In this document: piece after piece, positions 22,640 to 35,045 of the stretch | Layout: every line of letters begins with the position of its first letter | Position numbering within the stretch: position 1 is the first letter of the stretch | Assembly: GCA_963675135.1 (NCBI GenBank) | Contig: OY776129.1 | Span: 55,316,141-55,380,140, forward strand | Source of the DNA: Galeopsis tetrahit | Taxonomy: Eukaryota; Streptophyta; Magnoliopsida; Lamiales; Lamiaceae | Length of the DNA: 64,000 nucleotides | Reading direction: 5' to 3' | Program-made: the position numbers and the translations under genes | Notes under the pieces: model-generated | What the model was told of the DNA's origin: nothing | The model's database searches: none | The model's input: the letters and a program-made list of their open reading frames with translations, nothing else

Positions 22640-23240
22640 AAATTCCAACAGAAAAATTCCAACGGATTTTTGCATTTTTTCCGTTGGAATCACTGATTCC
22701 AACGGAAATTTCAACAAAAATACGACCGTTGGAAAAGTGGGCGTTGGAATTGCAAAATTCCAACAAAAATTCCAGCGGAAAAAAATTCCAACTGTCCATT
22801 CCAACGGATCCTGATAGTTGGAATTTTCGCTAATTGAAATGTTTTCCATCGTAAATTCCATCGACAAATCCAACGGTAATTTTCCATTGGAATTTATTCC
22901 AACGAATTTAGACCTTTGGATTTTTTGTTGTTGGAAATTATAAATGTGAATTCCTACGCTAATTCCAACAGAAAAAATTTCGTAGGAATTTTTATTCCAA
23001 CCAACATATATCGTTGGAATATTCTCAGCTACTGGAAATTTTCCATCGCAAATTTCTTAATTAATTCCAACGACTATTTTTCGTTGGAATTTTTCCAACA
23101 AATGTTGTCCATTGGAACTTCAATTGTTGGAAATTTATTCAAGTTAATTTCCAACAACAATTCCAACATAACATGTACCATTTGAATATTCAATTGTGAA
23201 AAATTGTCCAATATGAATTTCAACCACATTTTTTCATTGG
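22640..23240. repeat. CACTA left subterminal repeat array
   Basis: Many copies of TTCCAACGG/CCGTTGGAA and variants occur in both orientations, mirrored at the right end. They are the likely cis-sites bound by the transposase complex. Confidence 0.85.
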
Positions 23241-25600
23241 ACTTTATTTAAATAGATATTTTATTTTTATTGCAATATTAAAAGGCTATATATATCAAAA
23301 TCAAATGAAATTACACAACATACCCTTACAATTCAAATATATAATCAAGTTCACAAAATATACAATAACTTTAAAGTCGAATACAATCTAAAATAACTAT
23401 TGTCATAACAAAAATAATAAGTTCTAAAAATCGTAATCATAAATACCTAAGTGTTGATCATCCTTCCAATTCACATCAACAATAAAAATAAACTAATATT
23501 ATAACATAAATATTAACTCCTAGAAATCACCACCACCACCACCTCCACCATCAGTCCATCATCACCATAATCAGCATCATTATCAATACAAGGGCACAAT
23601 CATCCTCTTCATTCTCATTCTCCTTGTCATTATTGTCTATGTTCTCAGCATCATGAGAAGATACGCTTGAAGAAATAAAGTTCTACCCCCTTTATTATTC
23701 CCTTCATTAGCATCAATCTAGTGCATTCACAAATAAAGTTTGAGAGCCAAACCTGCATATCTATATAAGAGTGATCATGATCTTGATATCACAAAAACAA
23801 AGTAAATCTCATGTAAAATTTTCTTTCAAATATAGCAAATCAGTTTTTGCATGATCAGTTTACTTCTTTCTATTGCATTAAATTTGTTTCTTTATGCTAT
23901 TATTTTTCCTTAAAAAGGCAAAGAATGGCCTTCACTTACATGTTTTCGTGGAAAGCGGCAAGACTATCCACTTAACAAGCTTAATAGGCATTTGTATAAT
24001 GAGCAAAAATAAAGAATGCAATATCCTAACATAATGAGCGGAAACAGAAGATGAATCAAATAGGAATAAAATTAAATTCAAAATACTTACCCGAGACTTC
24101 AAAAAAGAAAAAAAGAACACTACCCACTATTTGTTTATTCTCACATGCATAGTTTTGTTGAGTAGCTTCTGAATTTCATTAAATGTCTTCCATAGATAAA
24201 CTATTAGATTTTTTGGTCCCTGCTGTTGAATATTTTTATGTTGCTGTACTTGGAGGAATGATGATGTGTTATTCTTCCCATTTCCCCAGTTTTTATATAG
24301 ATTTTGTATGGATAGTTTTATGTGTTTATTGATTCTTTTTGTAACTAAACTATGCAAAAATAATTTAGCATGGTTATATGCCTCAACCAACAAGATCTCA
24401 GGCACATGTACTTCCACTAGCAACATCTAGCAGCAATAATCATTAGTTTATTTAATAAAAAAGAGTTATCAGATGCCTTGACATAGATCTCACTATCTCA
24501 CTATTGAGTATTGACATAAAATTATGGTTCTATGACTTCTATCATATATAACTCTATCATTCTACCTTCAATTTGTTAACACAAGTTTGCATATTGGTGG
24601 ATTGCGAATTATAGATTCAATTATAGGCAACATTAATTTTATGAAAACTATGAGACATACCTTTGCTTCTGATTTCTAATATCCTTAACTCAGTGTTTTG
24701 GTTTCTGAAACAAATAAAAAGAGAACTAGTTACGCTTCAAAAGGAAGAAATTAAAAGGCAGTTACAAGAAAATCATTAAACAAACAATATCAGATGACAG
24801 TTTTAGAAAGTAATTTGAAATAGTTACAAAAAAATTAGAAGGCGATTTGAAAAGAAAATAGATTAGTGGATTACTTCTTTGTAGAGTTTTAGGAAGATGA
24901 AAAGAAAAGAGATTAGTGGATTACTTCTTTGTAGAGTTTTAGGAAGATGAAAACAAAGCTTGGTATCAATCTCATGGTGGTATTGTTGTACAATATACAC
25001 AGAAAGAAACTTTAATATCTCATTTCATCAATATTACAGTATTATCTAAACTTTTGGTCCTATCCCACGTATTCAAACAGTCTGATTTGTTTATATCATC
25101 TAGCAGAGCACTGCCCTGATTTGTTTATATCATCTAGCAGAGCACTGCCCTGAAGCACAACTCCACAGCCGGTTGGACAGTTTGAAATCAAAACCAAGAA
25201 AAGGTCCAAAATTCAAAAATGAATCAAAATAGTACAAAAATAATTCCAAAAAGACACAAACCAATAGCTTAATCGAAATTAATCAGAGAACCAAACCTAA
25301 TTTTTTTTCTATTTTTTTTAAATCTCGTAAAATTAAACTTGAAATAGTAACAAAAAAAAAAATACTAAGAACAATAAAGACCAAACCATGGAGCAGCCGT
25401 AGTAAACCAGATAAACTTACAATAATTGACCACGTAATAATCCTCGTTCTCTGCCAGTAATGAGATTTGAAAGCAGCCAAACATTACAGAGAATTTGTTG
25501 TTATAGTTCACACTAGTTATAAGAGAAGAGTCATCACTGCATTAAAAGAGCATTCAGAAATTTAAAATCTACCAACAAATATGAGAAAATGGCGCAAACA
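23241..25600. other. CACTA interior, no gene recognised
   Basis: AT-rich. Two tandem duplications are clear: about 53 bp at 24855-24955 (unit includes GGATTACTTCTTTGTAGAG) and about 36 bp at 25085-25152 (unit includes ATCATCTAGCAGAGCACTGC). The 99-residue minus-strand frame at 24127-24426 has no recognisable domain. Confidence 0.5.
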
Positions 25601-25639
25601 CATTTTCCACTAAAAAATTAAGGCAGTCTTACATTTTTC

Positions 25640-25890
25640 TGCAGTTGTAAACCAAAGAGGGGAGAAGGAACGTGAACGCGAGAGGTGGCGCCGGTGTCGA
25701 TGACGGCCTCTGTCATAGGATGACCGCGTACGGGATCGAGTGCGGTCGGGTGTATGAGAACGGGAGCGTTTGCTTTGCTCACGGTCACAATCATAGTCAA
25801 GTTCACGGTCGTCTCGGCATCTCTTTCAGTCACGATCGCACTCTCGATCTCTATCCCGGTCGCGGTCCCGGCGGTAACAAGGGTGTGGAA
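25640..25890 (-). pseudogene. Captured Arg/Ser-rich (splicing-factor-like) exon remnant
   Basis: On the minus strand one frame reads DRDRDRDRECDRD, then after stops SKRSRSHTPDRTRSRTRSS, YDRGRHRHRRH and LSRSRSFSP. Alternating Arg-Asp and Arg-Ser repeats of this kind are typical of RS domains in SR proteins and related splicing factors. The segment is GC-rich and lies in the AT-rich interior of the CACTA element, so it is probably a captured host gene fragment. Stop codons and the absence of any RNA-binding domain make it non-functional. The parent gene cannot be named. A longer open frame on the same strand (25618-25986) is in a different register and shows no domain. Confidence 0.45.
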
Positions 25891-25989
25891 TAGTTCTAGG
25901 GCACGATTGACGAAATTAGAGCAGGGAAAAAATAGGAGTGAATTTGTGAAAATATTATTTAGAAAACAGAGGCATAAATTGATCAAGGT

Positions 25990-27600
25990 GTGAAATTAAA
26001 TATTCTAGGGCTCCGTCTTAGTGTGGGGGAGAAATGGAGGGAATTTGTAGATATGTTAATTTAAAAAAAAGATTAAGATTAGGCGGGGGAGTTAAATTTT
26101 TAATCCCTCCATCTAATATTATTACTAATATTTTTATTTTATTTTTTTTAGAAATACTAGTATTTTTCAAACTATTTTATTTTAACCCTGATCACTTTTT
26201 TATTTAAATTGTCATTAATTTTATTAATAAACAATAAATTTATTTTTCTATACCGTTAAATTTCTCGATATAATATATTTTTTTTGTAAATTCTATATTT
26301 TTGGATACAACACGCATGGTATATCGACAATTCGATATGTTTCCCCACCCCTGAAATAAGAATTACGAGTTAATCTAACATGAAAAATCTCACATAACAA
26401 AAACAGAGAATCACCTCTTGCTATAAGTCTACATGTTTATTAGAAATTTAAGGATTTACGTTTATAATCTTTAAAGTTAAATAATATTTTTTTAAAGAAG
26501 TTGTAAAACAAATGTTCATAGTCTACTTTTTTTTAATGGATGGATGGCTAATCTTCACTATCCTGCTGGTTTCTTTTATTAAAATTAATAAAGTCGAGCA
26601 TATTTGTGAGGTTTGTAGAAGTTCATTCGCGAATTGATAAAAATATGTTTATGCTTTATTGTAATTTAAGTTGAGTCGTGTTGAACGCTTGATTAGGGCT
26701 CAAAAGCATAATTGCTTGGTGAGTGAACTAAACCACCAGCTTGAGTTGCTTGCTCCCTTGTAGCAGACCGGGTGATCGCTCTAATCGTTGATGATCATAG
26801 CTAGCTCAAAATGAGTGTATCATGAGATAGTCTCACATTTCGCTTGCTTTAGTTTGATGATAACTCCTAGCTTTCACGAGTAGGGGCATGATTATGCTTG
26901 TGTTTAGTTATTTACTTGTCGGTTGCTATCATCTCGCAGCACGTATGAATTCAATATAAGACTGTAGGTGTTCACTAACCCAAAGAGTGTAAGAGTCAAG
27001 GAGGATCAGGTGTCAATTTCAAAGGTATTTAAAAGTACAACAAGAAGAATGAAAATTGATGCATAATTTACTTATATATGTATATATCTTTTTTAAATGG
27101 ACAATTAAATATTTATCATAAGTAAAACAAATGAATTGACTGAATGTTCACCCCTACCTAATGAGATGAACTTGATAGAACACATTTATTAAAATAAAAT
27201 AAAATTAGTGAACACTTTTATTAAAATTATGTTGTGTAATAATGTGTCACTATATTATTTTAGACTTAGAATATATACTTTTCTTCAATAATTTGATGCT
27301 TATTATTTATATTTTTTTTCCGATATTTGAGGCTTATATTATGAATTTGTTTTATTTAATTTTTTTTTTAGGGGAGTTTTATTTAATTATTTGAAGCTTA
27401 TAATATATATGGTGTTGCATATGTAAATAAAAAAAAATAAAAAAAAGAGGTTGTACCAAAAAGAACTTTATAGAAACCCGCGCTAAACCGAAAATATGGA
27501 GGGAACCCAATCCCTGTTTCAGCGGGAAAATATGGAGGATATTGATCCTAAATCCTAATATTGTACATCTATTCCTTATAATTCCTAGTTCCTAATTCCA
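25990..27600. other. CACTA interior, unassigned
   Basis: Mostly AT-rich. 26580-27000 has more even base composition and several GCTTGAGTTGCTTGCT-like stretches but no reading frame; it may be degraded captured DNA. Confidence 0.35.
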
Positions 27601-27652
27601 CGCTGAACCCTAGAGGAAGGAGAGGGCTCTTAGCCGCTGCCGGAGATCAACC

Positions 27653-27802
27653 TCGCACAAGACTTTCATGATAAAGAAGAAGCTAGCGAAAAAGCAGAGG
27701 CAGAATGGGCCCATTCCCTACTAGATCCGTATGCGCACTGATAACACCATCCGCTACAACGCGAAACGCCGCCATTGGCGCCGCACCAAGCTCGGGTTCT
27801 AA
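27653..27802 (+). pseudogene. RPL39: Ribosomal protein L39 (eL39) pseudogene captured in CACTA
   Basis: The frame reads SHKTFMIKKKLAKKQRQ, NGPIPY, a stop, then IRMRTDNTIRYNAKRRHWRR and TKLGF followed by a natural stop at 27800-27802. This covers eL39, a 51-residue large-subunit ribosomal protein, from its third residue to its end. The tryptophan expected after PIPY is an in-frame TAG at 27722-27724, and the first two codons (Met-Pro) are missing; in plant genes these lie before an intron, so the copy seems to start at an exon boundary. Upstream sequence resembles a 5' leader (AACCCTAGAGG). Very high residue conservation otherwise points to recent capture. It cannot produce functional eL39. 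Confidence 0.92.
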
Positions 27803-30715
27803 TCATGCTCGGTTTCTATTGTTATTTCCCTTATATCATATTTTGTTTCCGTTAGAAGTTAATGACTATTTGATTTATATAGTTGGTGTAATGATTACTA
27901 TGTTATGAGACTTTTTTTTGGGTTTTATTGATGCAATGCTGAGCACAGGCCTAATTCCACGCTCAGTAGTTACCTGTTTTAGCAGCCTCTGTCGGTGCCT
28001 CTTGTTGTTGCTATGTTTGTCCCAAAAAAAAGATTTTAGAGAGGCGCGTATCTAATTCTTATAATTTCGTGAACTATAGGTTTGTAATTAGAAATTAATG
28101 TTTCTGTCGATTCTGCTAATTGTTGGAAGTGAGAATCAAATATTCGAATAAAACTCTTTCTTCCCTGTGTGCCACAACTCTATTCTTTTCCTGTGCTTTT
28201 ATTTTTGTTTCTCGGATATACCCTTTCTACACTAGGATAATTTGTGATGAAATTATAGGTGCTTGTGAATATTTTTCCTGTATGCATCAATGTTGGTTGC
28301 AGCATTAATTGTTCAAATACTCTGCAGATCAGAATTAAATTTGACCAAGTAAACTCCTGAAATCAAATTCTAACTATTATTTGACTTGTGAGCAAATTTA
28401 GATTTTTTTGTCTCAATGACACTGAGATTTTTATTTTTTTTCATTTTGGGTTACTTCAGGCTATATATATATATCAACTATTAAGGATTTTGGATGGAGG
28501 AATCGATGGTGTACTAATTAACTTCATTTGTTGTTGTATAAAGTTGAAGAATTAATGATTTTGCTTTACAAATTTGATGATGTCTCCCTCTCTGCTGATT
28601 AATTTGTGTACATGAATTGAATAAATCCATCCAAGCTGAAAAATTAGGTGGATCTTGTTAGGTGGATCTTGTTGATCTTCTTGGAAAATAGAGTTCAACC
28701 CATTTAGGTCAATAGCATTGATTTAATGATTTCTATTTGTTTATGTTTTTAAACTTATGGTATTGTCCCATTTGCAACCACTGAATCTGATTTCTTTTAG
28801 AAAGTTTAGTTACTCAAATACAACTGATAAACTCTATTTTCCAGCTTGAAGAGACTTCAGCTCTCTTATTTAAATACTGAAGAGACAAATCCAAAATTAC
28901 TGCGTATTATGTATACTTAATACGGTAAACGCCGAATCGTTTTTCCTTCACCAATTGAGGATGAGGAGGAGAAGTTTCCTTTCTAACCATGTTTCCGAGA
29001 TACTAATTTTTTTGTTGCACCTGCAGGCGATAATGAAAATCGTGACTAAACTTTGATATCAGGTGTGAAGATGACTCAAGTTTTTCTTTAAAGATGTGTA
29101 AATGCATTTTCGTTCCGTGCTTGCAGTAGAACTGAAGTTCCTGGTTCCCCAAAATTTTCGCAGGTTAGGGCATTCACGTTTTCTCTCAGTATAAGGAATG
29201 TAGAACTGTGATCCTATTCAAAAACTTGTTTACTTTGTTCATCAGAGTTAACATCTAGAAGTCCAGCTGCTTTTTACTCAATATCGAAAGGTTGCAGCTT
29301 TACATAATATGGTTATAGGTCTTACGCGGAGCTGAAATTGAAAAGTTGGTTAAGTGACAAGTAGAGCAGAAGAAGTAAGTTATTTCCTATTATAATAGTA
29401 TTGGTTTTGAATTCTGGTTTTATTTTTGTTCTTCATTCTATTTCCTCATTCTGGTATCTGGAAAAGGAAAAAAAAGGTCTATGGATGGATACTTGAATAC
29501 CTATTTTTTTTGCTTTGAAATGGAATTCATTTTAAAATTCTTGCCAGATTACTGGTGTGATAGGTGTAGGCTTAATACCCTGGTCTTTCTTAAAGATAAT
29601 ATTGGTTTCTTCCACATAATGCACCTTTTTTTTGCCTCTGTTTTTTTTATGAGATTTTGTTAATTTTTTGTTGCAATATTTCTTTTAGTAATCATTTCTT
29701 GCGAAAGAAATGAGAGGCGGTATGAGGAAAAGAAATTAGAGCTGAAATGATGCATATAATACGTCACATTTATCTAATAGCTAGTGAATACATATTATCG
29801 TTCTAAACTGATGGGAATGCTCTGCAATCTCTTAACAATGCTAAGCATGAAAGCAAATGAAGATGCATGATCTGCTATTGAAATACTTTTTGATTGGGTT
29901 ATCCCCCATCGAAAATAATAGGGATCAGGATTTGACTAGCTTGGTTCTGTTTTGCAAAATTCATTCATCTATTCTGTCATCGGATAAACCCGGTAATGGG
30001 GCCTGAGGGAGTGGGTTCACATGAGAAAATAGGCAGATCATTATATTAATTTATTATACTTGCTCTAATGTTTTTGTGTTTCTAATTGTTTGTTATATGT
30101 TCAAAATATGTTTGTATAATTCTCTCTAAAAAGTCATGGGTTATCCAGAAGAGATTAAATAGAAGAACAAGAATTAAGGTAAACTTTCTTGAGTTTAAAT
30201 TTCTTCCCATCTTCTTTTTAAGGTTAAATTTCTCTATGCTTCCCTGTTCATATAAGCATATTTGTAACTTCCTGCCATTCGATAATGCAGCAAAACGTTG
30301 GGGTTAGTCGTAAAGTGGCATTTGCTTGAATATTATTGTTTATGAACCATACAAATATTCCCAAATATTTTTTCTTCTATTTTTTATCAATTCTAAACTT
30401 TTTGGTGGGGTCATTTGTAGTTTCCTACCGTGTTCTATACTTCCGTTGCTGCTCTCTACTCTCCCTCTGTTTTTAACATGTAGTTTGTGATTGATATGAT
30501 TTTGTATCAGGATGATATGTGGAAAAAAATTTGGGAGACGATTTGTTCAAATCTTGTTTTGTGTAGATGGAGAACCTAAATGAGATGTTCCATATTTTTT
30601 TATTATTTGCTTTAGCACAACTAATAAAAGTTTATTAATATTGGTAAACATTTTGAGAATTAAGGTGGCACAACAACGTACTATTCTATATTGAGTAAAA
30701 AAAATGTTAAAAAAT
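27803..30715. other. CACTA interior downstream of the L39 remnant
   Basis: No convincing gene. Part may be the 3' UTR or flank of the captured L39 locus, or other captured intronic DNA: T-rich, intron-like composition with many short frames. I could not match any protein. Confidence 0.4.
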
Positions 30716-30719
30716 AGTA

Positions 30720-30951
30720 CTCCCTCCTCCATCCATTAAAAGTCAGTTTTATTTTTAGGTCTATAAAAAATATGATTATTCAATTTAAATAATTAATTTT
30801 TTAGTATATTTTTTACTTTATTAACAAGATTGAGTATCTATCAATAATATTTTTTACTCATTATTCCACATATATTTTTTATAAGTAAAATATGATTTTT
30901 TTAAAACATGTATAAAAAAACTTGAGGATGCTTTTGATGGACAGAAAAAGT
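30720..30951. mobile_element. Degenerate Stowaway-like MITE inside CACTA
   Basis: CTCCCTCCTCCATCCATTAA at the left; GATGGACAG with flanking imperfect complement at the right; AT-rich core. The right terminus is eroded. Confidence 0.45.
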
Positions 30952-31034
30952 GTTAATCATCAATAATGAGCTCTTAGCTGTGAGGATGTCTATCATTTAT
31001 TTTTATATTTCATTTATACAAATTTTACAAATGT

Positions 31035-31640
31035 TTATCACTAAATTTTGGAAATAATTTCAACGATATAACGTCGTTGGAAATTTATTTGGAATAATTA
31101 ACAATGAAATCCAATGATCTCAGTATGTTAGAAATTTTGTTAGAATTATATATAAAAATATCATTTGATTTAGAGAGTCATTCCAATGAGCGAGTGTTAA
31201 TGGAATTTTTGTTGGAATAATCAAAGAAAAATCCAACGATAGCATGTCGTTGGAAATTTCGTTGGAATTAGATGTAAAAATATCATTTAATGTAGAAAAA
31301 TCATTCCAACGGTTTACTGTCAATGGAAAATTTCCATTGGAATACTTTTAACAAAATTCCAACAATATCATGTTGTTGGAAATTTTGCTGGAATTAGATA
31401 CGAACATATAATTTAATTTAGGGGAACTATTCCAACTGTCCAGTGTTGTTGGAATGTTTGGTGGAATAGTTTATAAAAAAATTCCAATGCATTTTCCAAC
31501 GGTAAATTCCAACACCTTCCATATGGTGTTGGAATCCCTGTTGGATTTTTCCAACGGTTGCTTATGTCGTTGGAAAAACCGTTGGAATTTTTAAAATTCC
31601 AACGGTTTATTTATTCGTTGGAATTTTTCCATTGAAATTT
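31035..31640. repeat. CACTA right subterminal repeat array
   Basis: Repeated TCGTTGGAAATTT and TTCCAACGG motifs alternate in orientation, mirroring 22640-23240. Confidence 0.85.
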
Positions 31641-31661
31641 CACTGTTTTCTTGTAGTGGTC

Positions 31662-32530
31662 CCTCCTTTCATTTGCACCAAGTTAAATTGGATTATCTAA
31701 TTAGAGGCATGGGAAGAAGTATAAACATATGTCGACTGTGACTTTCACTCTACATCATTAAAATTAATACTAATATTATTATTAGAGAAACGTTAAAAGC
31801 TAATGTTGTCTATTTGAGACAATAAAATCTCATTCATGACATCCTGAGGCGGCAAGAATCACTCCGGGTTATTTAGATGGTGTTATTTAAAAAAAAAAAT
31901 CACAGTTATTATAGTAATTTTAGTGAATGCGACCGGCTTCGTTTTTTTTTTTTTTGGTGACCATTAGTTTTATAATTAAATTGAACTGCTAGGGTATTAT
32001 CCAAGCACCCAAAGTATAGTTAATTTTGTGCTAGACAAATGAATTTACTAATCAATTATCAAAAAAAAAAAAGTAGGATAAAATAGGAGTGTAGTATTTA
32101 ATTCTCATATATTAGTGTAAAATGATAATTATTTAACGTAAAAAAATTCATCTCTAAAAAACTATTAAATGGGTTGGAGGAAATTAATTTAATTTGTATC
32201 TTGTATATCTCATTTCATCAATTACATACAGTATAAAATTCAAATATTTGATGTGACAAACCAAAACCAAACAAGTAGTCTATTTCATTTCATTAATTAT
32301 ATTACAACGGACTTAATTAATGCCAGCATTTAAATATAAACATGGAGCAATATGACTGACAAAAAATAGTCTCAAAATAATCCCTATTTAAATATATTCC
32401 TTTCTGCTGCTTCTCCACTTAATTTGGACAAAGATTTTGGACCGATCCTCTTATAAGTCCGACAAAAATTTCAACTAACACATGAAAAATGGTCGATTTT
32501 GAACTCATTGAAGGCTTCCCTATATGTAAT
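31662..32530. other. Intergenic region downstream of the thaumatin-like gene
   Basis: AT-rich with poly-A/T runs; nothing recognised apart from the gene's probable 3' UTR next to 32535. Confidence 0.45.
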
Positions 32531-32535
32531 ATTAT

Positions 32536-34731
32536 TCAGTGATGTAACCACCATAATTGTCCTAAAATGGGCATCACAAATATTACGAGATTAAATTGGA
32601 AAATATTATATCTCATGAAATTGGCACCACTTGTAACCAATGAAACGCTTCCAGGCCCTGCTACTTCACTTCCACTTGATTTCTTGCTGCACATCCAACA
32701 CAAATATATTTTAGTTTTATTTGATTATGCAAAGTTAATTAAATTAAACAAATAATTTCATGCCACAGTAATTATTTTCTAAATTTATTTATTTTCGCCC
32801 AGATACATAACCATCGTGTAGTATAAAGTTGTACACGTACGCCAAATTACACAAAATATGCAATTAATTAATAATTATCGAGCTTGGACGGTGCCGGTTT
32901 AAACCCTTTTTATATAGAAAAATGTCAACCATTTGAATGTTGTTTAAAAAATATACTACAAATGAGTGGTTCAAAAAATTCTCAGTCACGCAAACTTGAG
33001 GTGGTTAAGTGTGACAAAATTAAAAATATAGGTATTAACGAATGAAAGTGATGATATATAATTAACACGTACCTATGATTTTATATACATGACATGTATT
33101 AACTATATTAATACCAAATTAGATGAGACAATATACAGAGTATCTTAAAAACCGTCCAAAGTAGTAAAGTTAGGGAAAAAAAGATAGAAAGTATGGGATT
33201 TGGAAACTGCATGCACATGGCCACAACTTGGATATATTATAGATGCACGGGGTGATCGCTACTTTAAAAAGTGAAGTAAAAAAAATTAAAGGTGTTTCCA
33301 AATTGGGGTCAAGAGAAAATAGAACATTTATCTTATTAATTTAATTATAACCAAGAAATTCCAAGTTAATTTGCTACTCAACAACAATTGCACATGTTAT
33401 CTCACTTTCCCTTTGGATCTAATTCTTCTAATACATGTGCTTATTTTACATCATTTGCCTCAAACCGGTAATTTGGGTACAATTATGCAATTCAAAAGTT
33501 ACTTTATAACTTGATTATGCCTTTCTCAATCAATATATTCTTATACCTTTTTTTTAATGATAGTGTATTACCTTTTCAGAATGGGAGATGAAATAACAAT
33601 TACCATACAATATTATTCAAAGCTTTCTTAATTTGACATAGAATCAATTTTTAGTTTAGTATATAAAATTACCTTAGAAATATTTTGATTAGATTTGACC
33701 AAATGGTGTTTTCTTGTAAAAAAAAATATTGCTTCATTGAATTTACTTCCTATTTGACTTTGCGTGGTTTTTAATGTGAAAATTGTTTTAGTCGTTTTTA
33801 TTTATGATTAAAAAGATGGTTTTTAGATGTAATTAAAAAATATTTATGAAAAGTGAATTACCTGGCAGAAGGAGTTGGACAGAAAGTGATGAGATAATCA
33901 GCTGAGGCGCAAGTAAATGTACTCGTTTTGTCATCGTAAGCATAGCTGTAAGCCCGCGGGCACGCATTCTTGAATATTTCCGAGTACGGGCTCGGCCCGC
34001 AAGTATCGGGCGTCGCGTACGGCCCGGTACAGCAGTATTTGGGATCTCCAAACGCCTCACACGCGCTTTTGCACGCCACGCTTTCTCCGCTACCGCCGCC
34101 GTTTGTATTAACGCCGCTCACCACCTTGAGCTCCGACGGACACGACTCGTTTAGGTCGGAGACGCAGCCCGTGGTCGAGCAATTCCCGGCGGAGGCACCC
34201 TGTGGGACCACCAGCATTGGCAGATTGTAGCCGTCGACGAGGCTGACGTCGTAGAAATCGAGGCCACCGGCGCCGTTCAAAGTGAATTCGGCTAGAGTGA
34301 CTGGCGGGACTCCACCGGAGCCGCCGCACTCGACGGATCCGGAGGCGCAGTCAGCGGTTTGGCAGGAGAATTTGCCGGTGGTGTCTTGGGAACAGAGTGT
34401 TCTGCCCCAAATGTGGCCCGACCATGAGGTGGGAACGGAAATTGGCCTAGAGTCGCCGGGGTTGAGAATGAAGCCGGTGGTGGAGAGCGGCGGAGTGCCG
34501 GCGCCGGATAATAATCCGGGCCAGACTGTGTATTTGCATTGGTTGACTATTGTAAATGTAGCGGCGAACGCGGTCCCTGCAGCATTGCCAACAATAAGTA
34601 AAACATTATTATTATTAACACACACAAAATTAAATTAATTAATCAAATCAGAATTAAGGGAAATATATACCTGATAATGATAGAATGAGAGCTGAAAAGA
34701 AAAGGGAGAGAGAGAAATGTGTTGTTTCCAT
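32536..34731 (-). CDS. Thaumatin-like protein (PR-5 family), three exons
   Basis: A secreted thaumatin-like protein, the PR-5 defence family (beta-rich, disulfide-locked, often glucan-binding or antifungal). My exon model on the minus strand is 34731-34671, 34576-33862 and 32686-32536, total 927 nt, 308 residues. Exon 1 starts METTHFSLSLFF and supplies the signal peptide, ending at a CAG|GTATAT donor. Exon 2 holds the mature domain from ATFTIVNQC, the thaumatin signature GKFSCQTADC, FYDVSLVDGYNLP in the acidic-cleft region and all 16 cysteines of the large TLP class. Its CAG|GTAATT donor overlaps an in-frame TAA, so unspliced RNA would stop there. Exon 3 after a 1,175-bp intron adds a Ser/Gly-rich linker and a hydrophobic end (FNLVIFVMPILGQLWW), as in TLPs that are GPI-anchored. 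Exon 3 rests on phase and splice sites only. An in-frame ATG at 34625 lies in intron 1 and is rejected as the start. Confidence 0.88.
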
Positions 34732-34831
34732 TAAAGAAAGCACAGAGAAGAATGTGTTTTATAAAGAAGAATAGTTGGGATTAGAGCAGATTCAGATTGT
34801 GAATTGTTGTGAAATTCTATGAAGGAAGAGT

Positions 34832-34841
34832 TATATATATA
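34832..34841 (-). promoter_or_regulatory. TATA box of the thaumatin-like gene
   Basis: TATATATATA on the minus strand, about 100 bp upstream of the start codon. Transcription would start near 34805, giving a leader of roughly 75 nt that contains CT-rich sequence. Confidence 0.6.
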
Positions 34842-35045
34842 GGGCCCAAATTACGGCTGCGTATTTTAATTATCAGGTGGGGGTCCCACTGTTTTCAACG
34901 GTAATAACCCTATGGTAATGAATTTGGACTTGGGCCGGACTTGCAACAAAAGTAATGTGGCCCTTTTTTTCCCTTTCCATTTTCATCTAATTATGCTGGT
35001 GGGTCCGGTTATTTTCTCCGATACACCCTCCTTACATTTTTGTTA

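Larger units (their letters stand above)
22622..31658. mobile_element. Complete non-autonomous CACTA transposon (9,037 bp)
   Basis: The left end is CACTACAAGGAAACAGTG and the right end is the inverse of CACTACAAGAAAACAGTG, with a 3-bp target duplication GTC on each side (22619-22621 and 31659-31661). About 600 bp inside each end are dense direct and inverted TTCCAACGG/CCGTTGGAA motifs, as expected for transposase-binding subterminal repeats. No transposase frame is present. The interior instead carries host-derived debris: a ribosomal protein L39 copy (27653-27802) and Arg/Ser-rich coding remnants (about 25640-25890). It therefore depends on an autonomous relative. Ends and duplication are seen directly; dependence is inference. 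Confidence 0.93.

Noticed and set aside
25672..25993. Plus-strand proteins around 25.7 kb
   Set aside because: The residue pattern is explained better by an RS-type frame on the minus strand; no family match on the plus strand.
33858..34625. Thaumatin-like protein starting at the ATG at 34625
   Set aside because: Its first residues come from intron 1 (before the CTGCAG acceptor) and lack a signal peptide; the ATG at 34731 with a CAG|GT donor gives a proper secretion signal in phase.
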